The notes under the pieces: generated by a model
Told to the model about the DNA's origin: nothing
What the model saw: the letters and a program-made list of their open reading frames with translations, nothing else
Database searches by the model: none
Shown here: in pieces, positions 1-4,048 of the stretch
Layout of the letters: the number at the start of each line of letters is the position of its first letter
Position numbering within the stretch: the stretch's first letter is position 1
Program-made: the position numbers and the translations under genes
Assembly (NCBI GenBank): GCA_026415275.1
Contig: JAOAHK010000040.1
Span: 6,330 to 11,400 of the forward strand
Source of the DNA: Anaerolineales bacterium
GTDB taxonomy: Bacteria; Chloroflexota; Anaerolineae; Anaerolineales; UBA4823
Reading direction: 5' to 3'
Length of the DNA stretch: 5,071 nt

Positions 1-893
1 GTGACGCCAGCATCATACACCGCTTGTTCTCCCGACTCGATGATGTCACGTTCGACCTCTTTTTGCTCATTCTTGAGAATCTTTTCGATGTGCGCCGGAT
101 GAATGCGGCCATCCAAGACCAATTTCTCCAACGCCCTGCGAGCAACTTCACGCCGAATCGGATCAAAACACGAGATTGTCACCGCTTCAGGAGTATCATC
201 CACAATCACATCGACACCAGCCACTTGCTCGAAGGCGTGAATGTTCCGCCCATTACGTCCGATAATGCGCCCTTTCATCTCATCCGAAGGCAACGGCACA
301 ACCGAAGTACAAACTTCAGCGACATGCTCAGAGGCAACGCGTTGGATAGCCGCCGTAATCAACTTGCGCGCACGACTTTCACCTTCCTCGCGCGCTTCTG
401 CCTCGATTTGCCGAATAATGCGCGCCATATCGGCGCGAGCTTCTTTTTCTGCTTCGGCAAGGAGCACAGCACGAGCTTCCTCCATACTCATGTTTGCAAT
501 GCGTTGCAACTCCGCTAACTCATCGGCATACATTTTTTCGATCTCGTTAGCGCGTTTATCGATCGCACTCTGCCGTTTGTTCAAAGCCTGCTCGCGTTTC
601 TCGAGCCGATCGGCGCGTATATCTAGCTCTTCGCGCCGTTTCTGTAAGCGATCTTCTTCACGGCTTACCTCATTGCGACGGCGAGCAATCTCTGCCTCTG
701 CCTGTTGCCGGATCTCCAGAGCTTTGTTTTTGGCTTCTAACTCGATATCACTGGCACGTTGAGCAGCTTCTCGGACAAGCCTCTCGGCTTCTTCTTTGCC
801 CTGTTGAATCCTGCGGCGGTTAACCCACTCCCGCAATAGATAGCCGACAACCAAGCCTAAAATAAATAAAATGATCCACAATAACCAATCCAT
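1..893 (-). CDS. rny: Ribonuclease Y, N-terminal part (cut by window start)
   Basis: RNase Y is a membrane-anchored endoribonuclease that starts mRNA decay. Reading leftward from the ATG at 893-891, 297 residues are visible. A hydrophobic anchor spans about residues 2-20 (MDWLLWIILFILGLVVGYLL). A highly charged Glu/Arg/Lys/Ala-rich coiled coil follows to about residue 190. A KH RNA-binding domain starts near 203, with GRIIGRNGRN at 208-217, then VDDTPEAV and FDPIRREVARRALEKL, all typical of the family. The HD-type catalytic domain, expected in the last ~200 residues of a ~510-residue protein, lies beyond the window, so catalytic residues cannot be checked. The start is supported by a purine-rich AGGAAAGGTGAGG run directly upstream, inside the end of recX, and by the anchor beginning at once. 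The gene is two bases downstream of recX and very likely cotranscribed and translationally coupled. Family-typical Glu and Arg in the GRxGRNIx loop are Asn and His here. Confidence 0.96.
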   Translation of the reverse strand, partial: MDWLLWIILFILGLVVGYLLREWVNRRRIQQGKEEAERLVREAAQRASDIELEAKNKALEIRQQAEAEIARRRNEVSREEDRLQKRREELDIRADRLEKREQALNKRQSAIDKRANEIEKMYADELAELQRIANMSMEEARAVLLAEAEKEARADMARIIRQIEAEAREEGESRARKLITAAIQRVASEHVAEVCTSVVPLPSDEMKGRIIGRNGRNIHAFEQVAGVDVIVDDTPEAVTISCFDPIRREVARRALEKLVLDGRIHPAHIEKILKNEQKEVERDIIESGEQAVYDAGV

Positions 894-895
894 CC

Positions 896-1555
896 TCACC
901 TTTCCTCTTGTTCCATTTCAGGATTTTGATGATATTCTTGCCAGCAACGGTGGACGGTCGGCTGAACAACCTCGTAGGAAAACCCTCGCCGCATTAGCGT
1001 TTCATACAATTTCCGCTGAAAGGTTTTTTTATCCAAACCTCGATAGCGTGAGACGACTTTTTGCGCAGCTTGGTATGCGAGCTCTGTTTCATCAATGGCT
1101 TCAAGGGCTTGCTCTATCACATCAGTTTTGACTCCGCGTTGACGTAATTCGAGGAGCAAGGCTTTTTTTCCACGCGGCCGGAAAGAGGTGCGATTCTCAA
1201 CCCATTGAGCAGCAAACTGCTGGTCATCTAACCAACCATTGGATTTCAAGCGTTCTAAAACCCGCATGCGCACCTGTTCATCTTTCTCATGGGAGAGCAG
1301 ATATTGGTTCATTTCCTGTTCCGACCGCAATCGGAAAGAAAGATAGTGCAAAGCACGTTGATAAAGATTTTCGACTTGGTCTTCTTGGAGCAACTCTGCC
1401 ACACGCTCATCCGTGAGAGACTGTCCCACGCGCAACCATGCTGCTACAATACGAGATAAGCCAAAGGCAAATTCACCGTCCAAATAGACGTTGATGCGTT
1501 GAGGGTTCTTTTGTTGCGCTTTCAGCGCAGTAACGGTTCGTGTCGATCTTTCCAT
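896..1555 (-). CDS. recX: RecX regulatory protein (RecA modulator)
   Basis: RecX binds RecA filaments and limits their extension, so it tunes recombination and the SOS response in the cytoplasm. The 219-residue product begins MERSTRTVTALKAQQKNPQR and continues INVYLDGEFAFGLSR, the usual RecX N-terminus. The three-helix RecX repeats follow: RALHYLSFRLRSEQEMNQYL at about 67-86, then LDDQQFAAQWVENR and RPRGKKALLLELRQRGV at about 109-143, and a third repeat near GLDKKTFQRKLYETLMRRGF. I chose the ATG at 1555 because the family motif starts soon after it. An in-frame ATG at 1621 would add 22 residues encoded by a hairpin and unlike RecX. Neither start has a clear Shine-Dalgarno site. The TGA is two bases before rny. 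recA, a common neighbour, is not immediately upstream. A terminator-like hairpin and a LexA-like half palindrome lie just before the start. Confidence 0.93.
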   Translation of the reverse strand: MERSTRTVTALKAQQKNPQRINVYLDGEFAFGLSRIVAAWLRVGQSLTDERVAELLQEDQVENLYQRALHYLSFRLRSEQEMNQYLLSHEKDEQVRMRVLERLKSNGWLDDQQFAAQWVENRTSFRPRGKKALLLELRQRGVKTDVIEQALEAIDETELAYQAAQKVVSRYRGLDKKTFQRKLYETLMRRGFSYEVVQPTVHRCWQEYHQNPEMEQEER

Positions 1556-1561
1556 AGCTAA

Positions 1562-1602
1562 ATCAAAACAGCCGTTGTCCTTCCGTGCAGACAACGGCTG
1601 TT
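1562..1602 (-). terminator. Rho-independent terminator or attenuator ahead of recX
   Basis: A perfect 13-bp inverted repeat pairs 1567-1579 with 1590-1602 across a 10-base loop. Read on the minus strand, the second arm ends in GGCTGTTTTGATTT, a T-rich tail that fits an intrinsic terminator. On the plus strand the base after the stem is not T-rich, so the signal points to the minus strand. It ends about 6 bases before the recX ATG at 1555. It could end a short minus-strand transcript, attenuate recX-rny, or hide the recX start region. A purely DNA role (operator palindrome) is the alternative. Confidence 0.45.
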
Positions 1603-1604
1603 CG
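1591..1604 (-). promoter_or_regulatory. Possible LexA-type operator upstream of recX
   Basis: On the minus strand this reads CGAACAGCCGTTGT, which matches the CGAAC-N4-GTT core of the Gram-positive LexA box (CGAACRNRYGTTYG) but fails at the outer right positions. It lies about 35 bases upstream of the recX ATG, a sensible operator position, and recX is an SOS gene in many bacteria. It also forms one arm of the hairpin at 1567-1602, which may be the real reason for its symmetry. The LexA box of this lineage is not known to me, so this is a weak call. Confidence 0.2.
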
Positions 1605-1658
1605 AGCAGACCCCAGGTCATCTAAATCATGCTTAAGTGTTCAGAGAACCAAACACCT

Positions 1659-1871
1659 ATGTCAAAGAAAGATAACGATTATACAAATCCATCCAGTGCT
1701 TGTGTACACGTCTTTTCAGACACGTATGGTTCAATCGCCAAATCTAAACTACGTTCGCAAACGGTATCAGCAGCCATAGAAAAGCACCAAAAGCATACCG
1801 GTACATCAAGCACAGTATCTAACACTGAGATCATCCTCACAGCCATTGCCGCAGAAGGAAAGACATCATAA
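1659..1871 (+). CDS. Doubtful small hypothetical protein
   Basis: An open frame encodes 70 residues from the ATG at 1659 (beginning MSKKDNDYTNPSSACVHVFS), or 80 from the ATG at 1629. The product is hydrophilic, rich in Ser, Thr and Lys, with a possible helix in its middle (TVSAAIEKHQKH) and a short hydrophobic patch near the end (EIILTAIAAE). I see no signal peptide, membrane segment or known motif. No convincing Shine-Dalgarno site precedes either start (the best is a weak AGAGAA at 1643-1648), and no good plus-strand promoter is visible. An imperfect inverted repeat at 1846-1853 and 1885-1892 followed by T/A-rich sequence could end a transcript. The third codon positions show no clear bias. 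It could be a chance ORF in an intergenic region; I do not recognise it. Confidence 0.28.
   Translation: MSKKDNDYTNPSSACVHVFSDTYGSIAKSKLRSQTVSAAIEKHQKHTGTSSTVSNTEIILTAIAAEGKTS
1705..1726 (-). other. Possible RNA hairpin with GAAA tetraloop
   Basis: On the minus strand TACGTGTCT-GAAA-AGACGTGTA forms a 9-bp stem, including two G-U wobbles, capped by a GNRA-type GAAA loop. On the plus strand the two wobbles become A-C mismatches, so any structure would favour a minus-strand RNA. It would lie in a recX leader if transcription starts near 1899. One hairpin of this size can arise by chance. Confidence 0.25.
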
Positions 1872-1905
1872 CAACACCACATTTTGCGGCAAGATTGTTT
1901 ATAAA

Positions 1906-1933
1906 ATTATACATGATTAAATCAATTTATTAA
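1906..1933 (-). promoter_or_regulatory. Candidate minus-strand promoter (recX-rny or small RNA)
   Basis: On the minus strand a perfect TATAAT (1911-1906) follows TTAATA (1933-1928, 4 of 6 matches to TTGACA) with a 16-base spacer. Transcription would start near 1899 and give a leader of roughly 340 bases before recX, passing through the hairpin at 1567-1602. The region is A+T-rich, where such matches occur easily. A second option is a perfect TTGACA at 1665-1660, but it has no acceptable -10 element behind it. Confidence 0.3.
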
Positions 1934-2041
1934 GGATTAATTTCTTACTTTCTTGGTCCCAACAGCCTGTTTGGAATAATCACCAATTTTTAACCCGTCT
2001 CTCGTAAACGATTCTTATCAAAAATTGGGTGGAAAAAACCC

Positions 2042-2070
2042 TTGATTTTCATCAACTTTTAAGCTAAAAT
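2042..2070 (+). promoter_or_regulatory. sigma70-type promoter of the mraZ operon
   Basis: TTGATT (2042-2047) and TAAAAT (2065-2070) are separated by exactly 17 bases, matching 4 of 6 and 5 of 6 consensus positions. Transcription would start near 2077, giving a leader of about 77 bases before the mraZ ATG. The MraZ boxes at 2092-2106 lie just downstream of this start, where a bound repressor could block initiation or early elongation. Confidence 0.65.
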
Positions 2071-2091
2071 GTGTCTGATTGTGCAGGAAAG

Positions 2092-2106
2092 TGGGTTGAA
2101 ATGGGG
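2092..2106 (+). promoter_or_regulatory. MraZ box: tandem TGGGN repeats
   Basis: TGGGT (2092-2096) and TGGGG (2102-2106) are separated by 5 bases (TGAAA), giving the 10-base period known for MraZ operators (TGGGN repeats with 5-base spacers in E. coli). The next in-phase positions upstream (2082, TGCAG) and downstream (2112, GGCAA) are degenerate. The site lies between the predicted promoter and mraZ, so autorepression by MraZ is the likely role. Confidence 0.7.
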
Positions 2107-2129
2107 CGCCGGGCAACAACCGGCGTTGC
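2107..2129 (+). other. Hairpin-forming segment in the mraZ leader
   Basis: CGCCGG (2107-2112) pairs perfectly with CCGGCG (2120-2125) across a 7-base loop. The competing pairing GCAAC (2113-2117) with GTTGC (2125-2129) uses overlapping bases, so the two folds exclude each other. No T-run follows, so it is not an intrinsic terminator. It directly follows the MraZ boxes and ends about 15 bases before the ribosome binding site. Regulation by the fold is only a possibility. Confidence 0.35.
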
Positions 2130-2153
2130 GGTTTAATAAGATAGAAGGAACAG

Positions 2154-2603
2154 ATGTTCTTAGGACAGTATTTCCACTCTCTTGACCAAAAAGGGCGATT
2201 GACCATCCCCGCTAAATACCGCGAGTTGTTAGGCGGGGAAGTAATTATTACGAAAGGGTTTGACATGAATTTGTTGGTCATGCCCAGTGAGGTCTTCGAG
2301 AGTTGGGCAAACCAGATCAACGAGCAAAACTATGCCGATCCAAATGCGCGTTTACTGCGCCGTTATCTATTTTCGAACGGCGAACAGGTTGAAGTTGACC
2401 GCACAGGGCGTATTTTGATCCCCCAATATTTGCGCGAAAAAGCCAATCTGAATACCGAAATTGTCATTGTTGGTGTGGGAAACTTTTTTGAGATCTGGTC
2501 TAAGGAAAATTGGGAACAACACAAACTCACTCTTGACGAAGCCGAAAGCGATGTAGCACGGTTTATAGACTTTCAGTTGACCACCAGTCGCAGCCGTGCA
2601 TAA
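2154..2603 (+). CDS. mraZ: Transcriptional regulator MraZ
   Basis: MraZ is a ring-forming DNA-binding protein with two SpoVT/AbrB-like (swapped-hairpin) halves that represses the division and cell wall operon it heads. The 149-residue product has the normal family length. The first half carries DQKGRLTIPAKYR at 11-23 after the typical start MFLGQYFHSL. The second carries VDRTGRILIPQYLR at 81-94, and LLRRYLFSNGEQVEVD and the FFEIWSKENW segment are also characteristic. The ATG at 2154 is preceded by GAAGGA (2144-2149) four bases upstream, and the protein starts exactly as family members do. Two TGGGN boxes upstream (2092-2106) indicate autoregulation. The gene overlaps rsmH by 8 bases (2596-2603), so the two are probably translationally coupled. 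Confidence 0.97.
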   Translation: MFLGQYFHSLDQKGRLTIPAKYRELLGGEVIITKGFDMNLLVMPSEVFESWANQINEQNYADPNARLLRRYLFSNGEQVEVDRTGRILIPQYLREKANLNTEIVIVGVGNFFEIWSKENWEQHKLTLDEAESDVARFIDFQLTTSRSRA

Positions 2604-3519
2604 ACCTGTACTTTACCAAGAGGTTCTCACCTACCTCCAACCTCGCAGTGGACAGAGGTTCATTGACGGGACAGTCGGGATCGGCGGTCACGCCTGGGGT
2701 ATCCTGCAAGCCAGTCAACCAGACGGTTTATTGTTGGGTATTGACCTAGATGCTACTGCATTACAGATCGCCGAGCAGAACTTAAGAAATTTTCGAGGCC
2801 GCTACTGGCTGCTTCTAGGAAACTATCGTGACCTTTCGCAGCATTTGGATCAGATTGGTTGGAGTTCGGTGGATGGTGTGCTGCTGGATTTGGGTGTATC
2901 CTCCCTGCAACTGGATACACCCGAGCGCGGCTTTTCTTTCCGTTTCGAGGCGCCATTGGATATGCGCTTTGATCGGCGTAATCCGCGCACTGCAGCAGAC
3001 CTCGTTAACAACTTGTCACTTAATGAGCTAGCGAAAATCTTCTCCCGCTATGGAGAAGAACGCTTTGCCGGACAGATTGCCCATGCAATCGTTGCATCCC
3101 GTCCCATCCAGACCACCACGCAACTGGCCAATGTGGTCCTTCGTGTGGTGGGACGTCAATCGGGCGGTATCCATCCCGCCACACGGACCTTTCAAGCCTT
3201 ACGAATAGCCGTCAACGACGAATTGGGAGCTTTAGAAGAGTTTCTGCCCCAAGCGACGGCCGCATTGAAACCTTCGGGTCGCTTAGCAATCATATCGTTT
3301 CATTCTTTGGAGGATCGGCTGGTGAAAGCCTACTTTCAAAACGAAGCGCGCAAGTGCATCTGCCCACCTAAGCAACCAATTTGTACATGTGGACATCGCC
3401 CTCGCTTAAAAGTACTGACCCCAAAACCTGTGCGTCCAACTGCGCAGGAAGTAGCCCAAAACCCACGCGCTAGGAGTGCGCGTCTGCGCGTTGCTGAAAA
3501 ACTGACCTCTGAGGCTTAA
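2596..3519 (+). CDS. rsmH: 16S rRNA (cytosine-1402 N4)-methyltransferase RsmH
   Basis: RsmH (MraW) transfers a methyl group from S-adenosylmethionine to N4 of C1402 in the 16S rRNA decoding centre. The 307 residues carry the whole motif set: DGTVGIGGH at 24-32 (SAM-binding loop), GIDLDATAL at 48-56, DGVLLDLGVSSLQLD at 93-107, PLDMRFD at 120-126, HPATRTFQALRIAVNDEL at 193-210 and ISFHSLEDRLVK at 233-244. The C-terminal part has a CxC...CxC cluster (C254, C256, C263, C265) and NPRARSARLR, as in many homologues. The start is a GTG that reads MHKPVLYQEVL, matching the family's N-terminus. No Shine-Dalgarno site precedes it, and it lies inside the last codons of mraZ, so translation probably depends on ribosomes ending mraZ. 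The stop is four bases before the ftsL-like ATG. Confidence 0.97.
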   Translation: MHKPVLYQEVLTYLQPRSGQRFIDGTVGIGGHAWGILQASQPDGLLLGIDLDATALQIAEQNLRNFRGRYWLLLGNYRDLSQHLDQIGWSSVDGVLLDLGVSSLQLDTPERGFSFRFEAPLDMRFDRRNPRTAADLVNNLSLNELAKIFSRYGEERFAGQIAHAIVASRPIQTTTQLANVVLRVVGRQSGGIHPATRTFQALRIAVNDELGALEEFLPQATAALKPSGRLAIISFHSLEDRLVKAYFQNEARKCICPPKQPICTCGHRPRLKVLTPKPVRPTAQEVAQNPRARSARLRVAEKLTSEA

Positions 3520-3523
3520 TGGC

Positions 3524-4048
3524 ATGACACTTGCAAGCTCCTTACGAAAAAACAAAGGGCATTGGAGCATGAACACATTGCGAAGATTAGCTCAGGCTTA
3601 TGCATTAACTCCATGGCGCAAACAAATTAGCACTGGAATGCTAATCCTTGTCGCATTGCTGACGATCATCCTCGCTGCTTCCCTCTACTTGGATGTAACG
3701 GCGCGTACCCTCGCACTAGGTAGAGCAATTATTATGATGGAAAACGAGATAACTGAGGTTGAGATGCTGAACGCCCATCTCCGCACGCAATTGGGTATCT
3801 TAACCTCTTCGGCGATGATGGAAAAGCGCGCCATTGAAATGGGTTTTCGGCGCATTGAGCAAGATGAGAAGGCATATTTGATTGTGCCCGGCTACGTCCC
3901 GCTCGATCAAACCTTGATTGCCTCATCTACTAAGAAAGTGCAAAGTGTTTCTTATACACTTCCGCCAATCTATCGCCAATCCTTGATCGATTGGTTAAGG
4001 ACAAAACTGGATGAGTGGGGAAAGTTAGAAAGGGGTAGCAGTCCATGA
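3524..4048 (+). CDS. ftsL: FtsL/DivIC-like cell division membrane protein
   Basis: FtsL-type proteins are single-pass membrane proteins with an extracytoplasmic coiled coil that help recruit and activate the septal synthase FtsW-FtsI. Of the 174 residues, about 1-36 are basic and cytoplasmic. A membrane segment spans about 37-57 (GMLILVALLTIILAASLYL). A helical, heptad-like stretch follows to about 95, then LTSSAMMEKRAIEMGFRRI, the 'region ending in a Gly-Phe/Leu' seen in FtsL and DivIC. A tail of about 60 residues makes it longer than E. coli FtsL. Position between rsmH and ftsI supports the call, since sequence conservation in this family is poor. The ATG at 3524 has GAGG 9 bases upstream. 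An in-frame ATG at 3569 (159 residues) has AAAGGG 9 bases upstream and is an equally good start. The last 4 bases overlap ftsI. Confidence 0.8.
   Translation: MTLASSLRKNKGHWSMNTLRRLAQAYALTPWRKQISTGMLILVALLTIILAASLYLDVTARTLALGRAIIMMENEITEVEMLNAHLRTQLGILTSSAMMEKRAIEMGFRRIEQDEKAYLIVPGYVPLDQTLIASSTKKVQSVSYTLPPIYRQSLIDWLRTKLDEWGKLERGSSP

Larger units (their letters stand above)
1556..2153. other. Divergent intergenic region between recX-rny and the mraZ operon
   Basis: About 600 bases separate the divergent recX and mraZ starts. From the recX side it holds the terminator-like hairpin (1567-1602), a doubtful small plus-strand ORF (1659-1871), a weak minus-strand promoter candidate (1906-1933), an A+T-rich stretch around 1890-1960 without other recognisable content, a 9-bp inverted repeat (1983-1991 with 2020-2028), and the mraZ promoter and leader (2042-2153). 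I found no tRNA, tmRNA, RNase P RNA or insertion sequence by eye. An opposing minus-strand ORF (1882 to 1679) is Cys- and Met-rich, lacks a ribosome binding site and is not supported. Confidence 0.7.

Noticed and set aside
24..762. Two long plus-strand open frames opposite rny
   Set aside because: Their products are Ser/Arg/Ala-rich low-complexity or unlike any family, while the opposite strand encodes a clear RNase Y anchor, coiled coil and KH domain.
1556..1621. Upstream in-frame ATG (1621) as recX start
   Set aside because: The extra 22 residues are encoded by the hairpin segment and do not resemble RecX; the family motif begins just after the ATG at 1555, and 1621 has no ribosome binding site.
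1726..1742. GGTTCAATC resembling a tRNA T-loop
   Set aside because: The flanking bases cannot form the T-stem, and no matching acceptor or anticodon arms are present.
1846..1910. Intrinsic terminator for the small plus-strand ORF
   Set aside because: The 8-bp arms are 31 bases apart and the following sequence is mixed T/A rather than a T-run, so it is not a convincing terminator.
2016..2024. TTATCAAAA as a DnaA box
   Set aside because: It matches 7 of 9 positions, stands alone, and no cluster of boxes or origin-type structure surrounds it.
2018..2320. Minus-strand open frame across the mraZ start
   Set aside because: It covers the mraZ promoter, operator and coding start on the other strand and has no ribosome binding site or family resemblance.
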